This document shows positions 36,705-46,790 of a stretch of DNA of 64,000 nt, one piece after another. A model generated the notes under the pieces. It saw nothing but the letters and a program-made list of their open reading frames with translations. It did no database searches and had not been told where the DNA came from. The translations under genes and the position numbers were made by a program. Numbering within the stretch: position 1 is the stretch's first letter; every line of letters starts with the position of its first letter. The stretch is from Bromus sterilis (lineage: Eukaryota > Streptophyta > Magnoliopsida > Poales > Poaceae). The DNA lies in assembly GCA_950022295.1 (NCBI GenBank), contig OX465600.1, positions 228,677,782 to 228,741,781 of the forward strand. The letters are read 5' to 3'.

Positions 36705-39700
36705 TGTCGGGACCCGGGGTTAGCGTATGCAAGTCCAGTTAAGACATAGTCATATGGAGAGCCGAGAACCGTACCCACTTGTCTAAGCAGACAAGGCCAA
36801 GCACAGAACGTTCTCGGAGAGCATCGTACGTGAGGGGCATCCCATCCAGGCCGGATGATCAACTGAGATGGGTCCTCATCGTCCGCACACAAGTCTAATG
36901 ATATGGGTGGTGAACTCCCATATTCAAAGACAAGTCGCCTCAACCATACTATCGACTATCTCATAACTCTTACATAGACTTACTCCAGCCCGATCACTTA
37001 GTCGGGGTCTAGGGCGGGCTCGATCATACCACAAAGTGTGCACGAGACGGAGTCTCGAGCAATCGCATCACGATGCCCCAAGCTGCGCACATCTAAGGGC
37101 CAGTTGGTGTATGAAAGACCGCCAGCCAGATCACAACTAAGGTCTCGAAAACCCATACAAAGACATGCATGTTATAAACATACACGCTGCACACATGCCT
37201 TGTATGAACAGTAGGTATCATTGCAATTCTCTACAAAGTATACATTTTTATTGATAACTCTTATAGAGTGCACACAGAGATCACAAACATGTGATCCAAC
37301 ATTACAACACAAGCGGAATAAAATTATGTCTGAGTACAGACAAGTTTAACAAATGGCTTAAGAAGCCTTATTTAAACACATGCCTTCCACGAGGGAACCA
37401 GTCGTCTGACTGAGACTAGACTAGCTTGATCTTCAGTCGTCCAGCTAGATGAAGAAGCCACCTTCGGGGTCAGTGGGTTCATCTAAAACATAGATTAAGC
37501 AAACGTGAGTACAAAGTCATACTCAGCAAGACTTACATAGGAGCTATACTACTAGTGCACATGTATCAAGGTAAAGGGAGGTGGGGTTTCACTTGCAGAA
37601 ATGCCAGCTTTGACTTGGCTAGTCCTGAACTACGAGTACCAGCCTTTGAGGTAAGAAGCGTACACGAGTCCACTACTTTCTCCAACCAATTACACCACTA
37701 TGGTGCCTTCCTCGACTTCCCCACGAGAAAGCACGCCATAGCACTCACACTTATCTTGGTGTGTTTTAGAAGTATCCAGTTCAAGTTGTCGAATAATCAA
37801 GCTAAGCTTTCCAAGCAGTCCATAACCGCGGACGCGGCTATTCGAATAGTTTTGTTAACCCTGCAGGGGTGTACCGCTACACACACATGATCATCATTTA
37901 CCGCCTTTGTACTCGACACCGTTCAAGAAGTGTCGGCGAGGATGCTCACCACAACTGTTACCTCATAGCCGATCTAGTCCGAGAAAACCGCCTACTTGGG
38001 TTGGTTACCACTATCGTGAACCCGGCCGGTTTACCGAAGTGGACCCAAGTGATGTGTGCGTGGTGCATAAGCCGGTCTCGGATGAGCCGTTCTCTCACTT
38101 AGCATCCAGGCCACAGACCTACCAGAACTCCGAACTATTGCGACATCTGGACATCGAAAGGGATGAGTTAGTAAGCTTAGAGGGGTCAGTGAGCCCAATG
38201 TGTGGTTGTACTCTTCATCTTCGATCACCACACAAGAACTCGGACTTAGGGCGGTGTTCAACGAGACAACCCACCGTGTACTCCTACATAGCCTCTCATC
38301 ATTCACCTTGTATTAGGGTCGATTCACCAACACTTTTCTACCATCATCAACATGATCACTACCATCCCGACTCACATCACAGTATCATCATGGTATCATA
38401 AAAGCATGCAATAAGCGATAACATTTTCAGGGGCCACATGATATCAAACAACTCCTACATTTGCTAGGATTGTGGTTTTGCCTACTACTGTGACAAATGA
38501 TAGGTCATGCAAAGGAATGGGTTCATCTATGCGGTAGAAACGTAGCATGGTAATCATCCTAAACAATGCATAAGCGAGACATGAGAGGGAAGTGGGATTT
38601 TATCGACATGATCAATGGGGGTTTGCTTGCCTTGCTGACGAGGTTCGGGTTCGGGGTCTTCAACGAAGGGGGCAGCCTCCTGCTCCGGTTCCACCTCTAC
38701 TCGACAAACAACAAGCAAAGTAGCAAAGTAAATACAATGCACAATCACATGATGGAAGGTTGAAACTTTATGTATATGCTTTGATGTGTGAAGCAATTCC
38801 ATTTAAATGGAGTATATTGCAAATTGAATTGCAAATTCAAACTCCAATTTGAATTCAAACTTGACCAAGTTACATGTGACATTGTTTGATCATTTTGAAC
38901 CTTTTGGAAATGTGTATGATATGCCTCTGAAGTGTGGTTGAAATATAGCATAATTCCATGGTTCAAGTTGCAAAATCATTTGAATTGAATTTGAATTAAT
39001 TCCAAATAATTCAAATGACATATGCTACTGGTCCAATTTTAAAATGAACTCAAACATAGTTGAAAGTTGCATTTTTGGATAGCTTATTTTCTCCTGATCA
39101 TTTTTCATATATTATTTCTCCAATTTGGAGTTAATATGAATTTTCTATGAATTTCCAAAGTTTGGGGTAATTTCTGGAATTTTCTGAATTTCTTTAATTC
39201 GAATTACTCTGGAAAATCATTTATTGCGTCAGGCTTACGCAAGGGTGACGTCAGGGGGGGCTGACGTGTGGGGTCGGTATTTCAGTGAGAGGGGGTTTAA
39301 TTAACCTCTGTTTAAAAATAACAGAGGGGGGTTAATGCTTGGGGGGCCCACCTGTCATTGACCTGGGGTCAACTAACAGGGGGGTTTAGCCCCTAATTAG
39401 GTGGCCTCGCCGGCGGCTAGCCGCCGGTGGCACCAGTACACGGCGGCGCACACGCGGGAGGGCGTTCCCGTGGTCCAAATGGTGCGCCGAGACCACCAGA
39501 CGACTCCTCTTGGACGCGCGCTTCACCCCGAGCACCTCAGCGTCACCGGGGAGGCCGGAGTCGTCGGCGGCGAGCACCCGTGGCGGCGGCAGAAACACGG
39601 CTACGACGGACACGGCGTTGCGGTGCACGAAAACGAGTGTGGCCTAGCGCGTTGTGAAGTTGTGGCGAAGGGAAACATGATGCGCGCTTGAACCAGGGTG

Positions 39701-40790
39701 TAGAGGCACGGGGGCGATCTCGGGGTCAGCCATGGCGGCGACAGAGCTCGGCTCCCATGGTGGAATGGCACAGAGGGTGCGAGGGGCCGCGATAACTTGG
39801 GGAAAACGGGGAGAAGCTCACCCTGAGCTCAACGGTGCAGACGGCGGGGCGATTGGTGGCGCGACGGTGACGAATTCGTTGTCGGGGGCTTGCGGTTCCG
39901 GCGACGTCTCGGTGAAGCGTGCGTCGTCCACGGGCTCGATTAAGGGGCCATCTTCTCCAGATCGGGGTAGTCGACGGTGCTGCGCAGGATGGACAAGGTC
40001 TCCGGGCTCCTCTTCGTCGTTGGCCGCGAGATCTTGCGACGGCGAGCGGCGGCGCTCTCAGGTGGAGGAAGAAATCGGCGAAGGAGGAGGAAGGAGTCGC
40101 GCTGGAGGGGAGGAATGGAGGAGGCGCGCTCCAGGGCGTCTCCAGGCGAAGGAAGGAGGCACGGGGAGGCCTGGAAGGCTCTCGGCGGCGACGTGGCATC
40201 CACGGCTGGCTCGGTGGCTTTCCACCGAGCAGCTTGGGTGCACGGGACGGGGAAGAAGACCCCTGTGCCCTTTTGGGCCGGCTGGGCTGGATGGGCCGGC
40301 TTCTCCTAGGCGACAGGTAAGGGTTTCTTCTTCCTTTTCTGTTTTTCTTTTCTGACATTTGTTTTGCTGAGCTAAATTAAATAGCTAGGCATTTTATTAA
40401 ATGCTGAAAAAATTTATATGGCCTCATAATAATATAGACTAGCCACTTATAAAGTTTCAACATTTTTAAAATTCAAATAATTTGAATCTTAACTCAAATA
40501 TGGTTATTTGATTAATTCCAAGGCACTGTTTGAATATTTGAAAAATCTATGAGCATGGGATGGGTCCCACATCACTTGATATGTGATCACACTCATTTAT
40601 AAGACTTTTCAAAAATCTAACATGAATTTTTGGAGAAGATTTTTATCTGGCCTTTTGAATTAAATCATCTGGGGGGTTCCTTCTCCCATTTTGCTTTTGA
40701 TTTTTGATTTCAAAGATTTCTTTTGAAATTTTGACATGATGCAAGAGTACTGACTAACCCTAGCACATTACCTAACAGAGGGTTCTGACA
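36705..40790 (-). repeat. G3 3' LTR (left copy)
   Basis: Runs TGTCGGGACCC to GGTTCTGACA in plus-strand reading. The GC-rich block at about 39400-40320 is open on both strands (207 and 210 codons). The palindromic block is at 37819-37873. The second exon-like segment has a stop (TAG for GAG) not present in the right copy. Confidence 0.93.
37819..37873 (-). repeat. Palindrome-rich conserved LTR block, G3 3' LTR copy
   Basis: Same words as in the G1 LTR, reverse orientation. Confidence 0.7.
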
Positions 40791-43700
40791 ACTCGCCCCC
40801 AGTCAAAAGTATCTCGTCCCGAGATTCAGAAGTCTGCGGGAGGAAGGTGGGGTACTCGGCATTGAGACGGTCTTCTCTTTCCCACGTAGCTTCTCTTTCA
40901 GAGTGGTGTGACCATTGCACTTTCAGAAACCTAATCTTCTGACGACGAGTGACACGCTCTGGGGAATCAAGAATACGAACGGGGTATTCTCGATAAGAAA
41001 GGTCATCTTGGAGATCAAGCGTTTCATGGTCGACTTCGCGGATGGGGTCCTTGAAGCAACGCCTGAGTTGGGACACATGGAATACATCATGTATTCGGGA
41101 AAGGTGCGGGGGTAGTTCAAGTTGGTAGGCAACTTCTCCACGTTTAGCAATAATGCGGAAAGGTCCGATGTAACATGGGGCCAACTTGCCTTTGATACCG
41201 AAACGTTGGGTTCCCTTCAGAGGAGTAACCCGAAGGTAAGCCTTCTCATCCAGATTGTAGCTCTCTTGCCTATGATGACGATCATAGTAGCTTTTCTGAC
41301 GAGACTGGGCTGCTTTCAACTGATCACGAACAATGCGAACTTTCTCTTCTGCTTCCTTGATCATATCCGGTCCAAAGAATTGTCTTTCACCGGTTTCTGA
41401 CCAGTTTAGTGGTGTTCGACATCGTCGTCCATATAGGAGTTCAAAAGGAGCCATGTTCAGACTAGATTGAAAACTATTGTTATAAGCAAATTCGGAAAAT
41501 GGAAGAGACTTCTCCCAATTCTTTCTGAATGAGATAACACAAGCTCTGAGCATGTCTTCAAAAATTTGGTTAACCCTTTCGACTTGACCGCTAGACTGAG
41601 GATGGAAAGCTGTACTAAAGGAGAGATGAGTTCCCATAGCATTCTGAAAGATTCCCCAAAATCTAGAGGTAAAAAGGCTACCACGATCAGAATTGATTTC
41701 CAAAGGAACACCGTGAAGGGATACAATTCTAGAGATGTACAAGTCCGCTAACTGGCTAGCAGTTATAGACTCGCGAACTGGAAGGAAGTGAGCAACTTTG
41801 GAAAGCCTATCTATGACAACGAAGATGGCATTGTTTCCTTTCTGGGTTCTTGGAAAGCCGGTGATGAAGTCCATACCGACTTTGTCCCATTTCCACTCGG
41901 GAATAGACAAAGGTTGAAGCGTACCAGCAGGTCTTTGATGTTCTGCCTTAATGCGACGACAAACATCACATTCGGCAACAAATTGAGCAATGTCTCTCTT
42001 CATCCTAGTCCACCAAAATCTCTGGCGTAGATCTCGGTACATTTTTGTGCTACCGGGATGAATCGAGAGGGGTGTGTCATGGGCTTCTTTGAGGATGAGT
42101 TGCCTTAATTCCTTATTCTTAGGTACTACCAAACGATTTCCAAATAATACCGTTCCATTGCTATCTATAGAGAAACATTTAGCAACTCCGCTAACAATGT
42201 TCTCCTTGATTCGGCGAACACCTCGTGCACGCCTTTGGGCAACTATGATTTGATCCTCAAGAGTTGGTTTCGCCACCAAGGTAGAAAGATAGCCATGAGG
42301 AACAACCTCAAGGTTGAGCTTGAGAAAGTCCTCATGAAGAAGTGGTTGATACTGTTGTAACATGAGGTTGTTACAATACGACTTACGACTTAGTGCATCA
42401 GCCATGACGTTGGCTTTGCCTGGGGTGTAAGAAATTTCTACGTCGTAATCTTTTATCAACTCAATCCAGCGTCTTTGCCTGAGATTAAGATCTGGCTGGG
42501 TGAAGATATATTTGAGGCTTTGGTGGTCGAAATAAATCTCACAACGATTACCAAGGAGGTAATGTCGCCAAGTTGTTAGGGCATGAACTACGGCAGCGAG
42601 TTCAAGGTCATGGGTAGGATAGTTCTCTTCATGTGGCCGCAACTGGCGTGAAGCATAAGCTATCACATGTCGATCTTGCAGAAGTATGCATCCTAACCCT
42701 TGCCGTGATGCGTCACAATAGATCTCAAAATCCTTTTTAGTGTCTGGAGGTGCAAGTACGGGTGCAGAAGTCAATCTTCTTTTTAGCTCTCTAAAGCTTT
42801 CCTCGCACTTGGGATTCCATAGGAATTTCTTTTCTTTCTTGAGGAGCTCAGTCAGAGGCTTTGCAACTTTCGAAAAGTTCTCGACGAAGCGACGGCAATA
42901 GCTGGCTAGGCCAAGAAAACTCCTAACTTGCTTAACCGATTCAGGTGGAGTCCAGTCAAGGATGGCCTGAACTCTCTCGGGATTCACAGCAATGCCTTTT
43001 CCAGAAATCACGTGGCCTAAGTAGGTCACTTCTGGTAGCCAGAATTCACACTTGGAGAATTTAGCATACAGGCGATGCTCTCTAAGTTTCATCAATACCA
43101 GCCTTAAGTGTTCGGCATGTTCTTCTTCGTTCTTCGAGTAGATGAGAATATCATCGAGATAAACCACAACAAATTTATCTAAGTACTCCATGAAGATCGA
43201 ATTCATCATGCGTGAGAAATTGGCGGGGGCATTGGTTAAGCCAAAGGACATGACGGTGTACTCGTAAAGACCATAACGAGTAGTAAAAACCTTTTTGGGA
43301 ATGTCCTCGTTTCGGATTTTGATTTGATGATAACCTAATCTCAAATCCATCTTGAAGAAGACAGAGGATCCTGCAAGTTGATCATAAAGATCATTGATCC
43401 TGGGCAATGGGTACTTGTTCTTTATCGTCGCTAAATTTAGCGGGCGATAGTCTACGCACATCCTTTCTGTTCCATCTTTCTTCTTTACGAACAGAACGGG
43501 GCAACCCCATGGCGATGAGCTAGGGCGGATGAAGCCTTTTGCCAACGAAGCATCAAGTTGGATTTTAAGCTCAGCTAACTCACGTGGGGCCATTTTATAT
43601 GGGCGTCTAGAAATTGGTGAGGTTCCTGGTACAAGATCCACTATAAACTCTACACATCTGTCGGGTGGCATGCTCGGCAGCTCTTCAGGAAAGACATCCG

Positions 43701-44427
43701 GGAAGTCACGAACCACCGGAATATCTTCAAGTTCGGGAAGGGGAAGTACATTCAAAGAATGCACTTGGGTCCTTGTTCTGCGTGAGGTATAGTTGACGGT
43801 CTTGCCTGAAGGGTGGGTGAGTTTCACGGATTTGCCTTTGCAATCCAGGTAGGCATTCTGTCTTGATAGCCAATCCATGCCAAGGATGACATCAATATCT
43901 GATGACTTGAGGGCTATGAGTGAAGCAAGGAATGCTAAACCCTCAATTGCAATCTGATTACCATGGCTTACTCTATTAGTTTGCCATCTTGACCCTGGAG
44001 TTTGAATAATCATTGGAGTGGATAGTTCAACAAAAGATAACTCATGACGAAGTGCATGACTTTCCGACATGAATGAATGAGATGCTCCTGGGTCGAAAAG
44101 AACGGAAGTAGGAACATAATTGACTGGGAGCGTACCAAGAATGACGTCAGTAGTGTCGTCGGTCTCTTCGGCGGCAATCTGGTTCACACGTCCACGAGTG
44201 GCGGGAGGAGCGGGTTTGCGGTGTAGACCTTCTGGGGTGGCTTGCCACGACCATATTGTTGCCTCCGGCACGGGGTGGAGCATTCTGATGCTGGATCTGG
44301 TTCTGGGGGCACTCACGAGAATAGTGGCCTGCCTGACCACACTTGTAACAGGCTCCGAAAACAGTGCATGGATCTGGGTTGTTTGGTGTTGCTGGGTGGA
44401 ACTGGGTTGGTGGACGAGGAACCACAT
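40768..44427 (-). CDS. pol: G3 Pol polyprotein (protease, RT, RNase H, integrase, chromodomain-like tail)
   Basis: A 1219-codon open frame. The first 70 or so residues, from the ATG at 44427, are an out-of-frame reading of the gag tail; recognisable Pol starts near KPAPPATRG. Protease: DPGASHSF (about residue 113). RT: MCVDYRPLN and YLDDILIYS (about 423). RNase H: YCDAS, HDLELAA, FDHQS and MADALSR, so the acidic residues are kept. Integrase: HHCC region about 782-829; DDE residues in MDFITG (about 850), INSDRG (about 910) and GQVERVN (about 947). The C-terminus at about 1170-1182 reads VQWSHHSEREATWE, resembling the chromodomain of chromoviruses, which directs insertion. The last six codons and the stop lie inside the 3' LTR. 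Confidence 0.9.
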   Translation of the reverse strand: MWFLVHQPSSTQQHQTTQIHALFSEPVTSVVRQATILVSAPRTRSSIRMLHPVPEATIWSWQATPEGLHRKPAPPATRGRVNQIAAEETDDTTDVILGTLPVNYVPTSVLFDPGASHSFMSESHALRHELSFVELSTPMIIQTPGSRWQTNRVSHGNQIAIEGLAFLASLIALKSSDIDVILGMDWLSRQNAYLDCKGKSVKLTHPSGKTVNYTSRRTRTQVHSLNVLPLPELEDIPVVRDFPDVFPEELPSMPPDRCVEFIVDLVPGTSPISRRPYKMAPRELAELKIQLDASLAKGFIRPSSSPWGCPVLFVKKKDGTERMCVDYRPLNLATIKNKYPLPRINDLYDQLAGSSVFFKMDLRLGYHQIKIRNEDIPKKVFTTRYGLYEYTVMSFGLTNAPANFSRMMNSIFMEYLDKFVVVYLDDILIYSKNEEEHAEHLRLVLMKLREHRLYAKFSKCEFWLPEVTYLGHVISGKGIAVNPERVQAILDWTPPESVKQVRSFLGLASYCRRFVENFSKVAKPLTELLKKEKKFLWNPKCEESFRELKRRLTSAPVLAPPDTKKDFEIYCDASRQGLGCILLQDRHVIAYASRQLRPHEENYPTHDLELAAVVHALTTWRHYLLGNRCEIYFDHQSLKYIFTQPDLNLRQRRWIELIKDYDVEISYTPGKANVMADALSRKSYCNNLMLQQYQPLLHEDFLKLNLEVVPHGYLSTLVAKPTLEDQIIVAQRRARGVRRIKENIVSGVAKCFSIDSNGTVLFGNRLVVPKNKELRQLILKEAHDTPLSIHPGSTKMYRDLRQRFWWTRMKRDIAQFVAECDVCRRIKAEHQRPAGTLQPLSIPEWKWDKVGMDFITGFPRTQKGNNAIFVVIDRLSKVAHFLPVRESITASQLADLYISRIVSLHGVPLEINSDRGSLFTSRFWGIFQNAMGTHLSFSTAFHPQSSGQVERVNQIFEDMLRACVISFRKNWEKSLPFSEFAYNNSFQSSLNMAPFELLYGRRCRTPLNWSETGERQFFGPDMIKEAEEKVRIVRDQLKAAQSRQKSYYDRHHRQESYNLDEKAYLRVTPLKGTQRFGIKGKLAPCYIGPFRIIAKRGEVAYQLELPPHLSRIHDVFHVSQLRRCFKDPIREVDHETLDLQDDLSYREYPVRILDSPERVTRRQKIRFLKVQWSHHSEREATWEREDRLNAEYPTFLPQTSESRDEILLTGGELSEPSVR
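40791..40805 (-). other. G3 polypurine tract
   Basis: Minus-strand TGACTGGGGGCGAGT immediately precedes the LTR start; it also encodes the end of Pol (TGGE). Confidence 0.8.
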
Positions 44428-45247
44428 AGGATGGCCTCGGTGGGTTGTTCTGGCGGAACATACTGTTGGGGATCCAGATCTTACGCTTCTGGGAGCCAGA
44501 ACTGGATGAACTATCGTCTCTAGGGTGTTTGCGAAAGTCGTTGGGGGTGTTCATTTCCTCGGCCTTGATGGCCTTGTTGACAAGGACCTGGAAGGTGGTA
44601 AAGTCATGCAGGTTGAGCTCACGACGAAGTCCAGAGTTGAGGCCACGACGGAACCTTTCTTGTTTCTTGGAGTCGGTGGAGACTTCTTCAGTAGCATAAC
44701 GAGCAAGTCGGTTGAACTCACGACTAAACTCGTCAACAGTCCTTCTGCCTTGGGTTAGGTTGCAGAACTCGTCACGCTTGCGGTCCATAAGACCCTTGGG
44801 AATGTGGTGCTCACGGAAGGAAGTGCAGAATTCATCCCAAGATGCGGGCGGTCCAACGGGACGCATATTCAGGAAGTTCTCCCACCAAGAGCTAGCTGCG
44901 CCTTCAAGGTGATAGGTGGCATAGTTGACCTTGTCGCCATTCGCAACATGGCCTGCTTGGAGCTTCCTCTCGATGCTGCGAAGCCAGTCATCGGCGTCAA
45001 GGGGCTCGGTGGAGTAACTGAAAACCGGGGGATGAAGTCGGATGAAGTCGTTCAGGGACACCAACTCGTTGCGCTGCTGAGTGGTGTTGCGGGCAATGAC
45101 TTCCAGAAGATGGTGAGAGTCTCGGCGGTTCCTCTCAACCTCCATCAGAACCTGAGCCATCGTGGGTGGGGGTGGAAGGTTGCCTTCCTCCTGGTCATTC
45201 CCACGACCCTGGTTCCGACCAATCTGGCCACGGGTTCCTTGAGACAT
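44147..45247 (-). CDS. gag: G3 Gag
   Basis: A 366-codon frame starting MSQGTRGQIG. It has the Gag core LHPPVF, DADDWLRSIERKLQ, SWWENFLNMRP, FCNLTQGRR and LARYATEE, then a basic linker (GSQKRKIWIP) and an intact CX2CX4HX4C knuckle (CYKCGQAGHYSREC, about 44307-44350). Compared with G1, two single-base deletions between about 44265 and 44210 (one near GGCAACAATATGG, one near CACCGCAAACC) put Gag and Pol in different frames. The last 40 or so residues are therefore out of frame. I see no obvious slippery site, so mutation is likelier than programmed frameshifting. Confidence 0.88.
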   Translation of the reverse strand: MSQGTRGQIGRNQGRGNDQEEGNLPPPPTMAQVLMEVERNRRDSHHLLEVIARNTTQQRNELVSLNDFIRLHPPVFSYSTEPLDADDWLRSIERKLQAGHVANGDKVNYATYHLEGAASSWWENFLNMRPVGPPASWDEFCTSFREHHIPKGLMDRKRDEFCNLTQGRRTVDEFSREFNRLARYATEEVSTDSKKQERFRRGLNSGLRRELNLHDFTTFQVLVNKAIKAEEMNTPNDFRKHPRDDSSSSSGSQKRKIWIPNSMFRQNNPPRPSYVVPRPPTQFHPATPNNPDPCTVFGACYKCGQAGHYSRECPQNQIQHQNAPPRAGGNNMVVASHPRRSTPQTRSSRHSWTCEPDCRRRDRRHY

Positions 45248-45578
45248 CCTGAAGGTTGAAAACCAAAGTCAAACAGAGTTGATTGGGAGAGTCTAAACAA
45301 GGTATTGAAGTACTGGAAGGATTACAGAGCAAAGGAAGTAATCATCTTGACAACATGGTGATAAAGCATACAAGCCATATATTCACAAGTTGTCATACAA
45401 CCCATACATCGTTTTAGTACAAGCACCAAGCCAATACAAACGTGATGAAGATGATACATCCTTCAGAGGCACTCTGACTTCCTATACATTATTTATCTAA
45501 GCCTCTGGAACTTAGACACCTTGCGTACAATACACTACGATACTACTACATCCTCACTAAGTAAGACCACAGGCGGTC
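45248..45578 (-). other. Spacer between G3 ORF0 and gag
   Basis: About 330 bp, non-coding, matching the G1 spacer. Reading the minus strand it ends CAACCTTCAGG before the gag ATG, an acceptor-like CAG. Confidence 0.55.
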
Positions 45579-46358
45579 TCACTCATCTCCATCTCCATAG
45601 TAGTCCTCATAAAAGTTACCCGCGTATCCCGGTAGCTGAAGGTGACCATCGGAAAACACGGAGGCCTGTGGACCCTGATATCCATTTGGGCAAGGATGGG
45701 GCCTAGATCCGGCGTAGGGTGGAAGCAAAGGACCACGGGGTGGAAAAATGCCTCCAATCTCGGGCCAAGCAACTCGAGAAGGCATCTGAGTCCTCACAGG
45801 GTAGATAGCATCATACTCGACTGATCCAACGCTCACGAAGGGTGCCAAAAGGGCCAGTGCTCGATACAGACGAACACGAGTGGCGTGAAGCTCGAAACGG
45901 AGAGCGCGTGCATCACGATCTCGATCACTAGCAAACCTAGCACTCATCTGAAGTGCTGGATCCTCTGCAGAGTGATCTGAGTAGAGTCCGGTGTAATATC
46001 CCTCTTCTCCTGGAAGTGCAGCAGGGATATAGCGGAATGAGGTCTCTCTTAGCATAGCATGCTCCTCTCTCAGCAGTGTAATACATGAATATGCAGCATC
46101 CTGCACAGCCATGTTCTCAGTCATGCCAATGCCATGTCCAAAGTGGATAGGCTGAGTGACTCCAAGGTGGTGCGGGTAGATCCTGACAATGCAGTGGAAC
46201 TGGGTCTGGTTGAAGTCAAGGAATTGCTCCTCAACGGTGTACTCAGGGTACCACCGATATCCCACATAGGACATCATCTCGATCAACGTGGCGGGATGGC
46301 CACGCACACCGAGGCACCTGGTCAAACGAACAATCTGCCGAGGGGGAAGATCTGCCAT
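45579..46358 (-). CDS. G3 ORF0: full-length extra protein with a dsRBD-like domain
   Basis: 259 codons, the intact counterpart of the G1 copy, with about ten substitutions and five more C-terminal residues (GDGDE). Residues 20-98 show the alpha-beta-beta-beta-alpha order of a dsRNA-binding domain: P22 and E27 in helix 1, PEY at 38-40, F54 to I60 in strand 2, GHGIG at 74-78, and A84, A88, A89 and L95 in helix 2. Residues from about 128 to 170 form a charged, probably helical segment; the C-terminal third is rich in Pro and Gly. No signal peptide or membrane segment is seen. Its ATG follows CTGTTTCAG, an acceptor-like site. Possible roles are RNA or protein binding, silencing interference or packaging; none is shown. 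Confidence 0.8.
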   Translation of the reverse strand: MADLPPRQIVRLTRCLGVRGHPATLIEMMSYVGYRWYPEYTVEEQFLDFNQTQFHCIVRIYPHHLGVTQPIHFGHGIGMTENMAVQDAAYSCITLLREEHAMLRETSFRYIPAALPGEEGYYTGLYSDHSAEDPALQMSARFASDRDRDARALRFELHATRVRLYRALALLAPFVSVGSVEYDAIYPVRTQMPSRVAWPEIGGIFPPRGPLLPPYAGSRPHPCPNGYQGPQASVFSDGHLQLPGYAGNFYEDYYGDGDE

Positions 46359-46774
46359 CTGAAACAGAAAGAAGGAGTTTGCAAATGCATCAGATTATAA
46401 GATAAACCTGGAAAGACTCGGACAGCATAACGGCTGCAATTGTAAGAAAAGACAATTTCTTACAACATGGAAAACAGCACTTACATACGATGTAATAAAT
46501 CAGAGAGCATAACCATTCTAACAAACCGATCACAACTTTCCTATGGCTATAAGGAAGCAAATAACGAGATGTTCTAATCAGACAGAGAAGAGCCTAGTCC
46601 TATCTTCCCGTAGAATAAGATGAGGGTGACTCAGAACTCAGAAAGAAGGGGGTAAGGAGAAAAAAGAAGCCTTACGTTGTTCCCTTATATACACAGAGTA
46701 ACTATATAACTATAGCAAGCTAGACTCGACTTCGGCCAAGGCTGCTAGTCCTACAGTCAGTCCTGCTCTGATAC
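46359..46774 (-). other. G3 leader
   Basis: Complete leader between PBS and ORF0, about 420 bp without a protein; the counterpart of the damaged G1 leader. Confidence 0.65.
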
Positions 46775-46776
46775 CA
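46761..46776 (-). other. G3 primer-binding site
   Basis: Minus-strand TGGTATCAGAGCAGGA (initiator-methionine tRNA type), after a short spacer from the LTR end at 46791; identical to the G0 site. Confidence 0.9.
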
Positions 46777-46790
46777 AGTCTGTCGGGACC

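Noticed and set aside
39726..40358. 210-codon minus-strand frame in the G3 LTR as a protein gene
   Set aside because: The opposite strand is equally open, the composition is Arg/Pro/Ser-rich, and the counterpart in the G1 LTR has a broken frame. Kept only as a GC-island observation.
44260..44275. Programmed ribosomal frameshift site in G3
   Set aside because: No slippery heptamer seen, and the difference from G1 is explained by two single-base deletions.
43529..45259. Plus-strand frames across G3 gag and pol
   Set aside because: Shadows of the minus-strand coding sequence.
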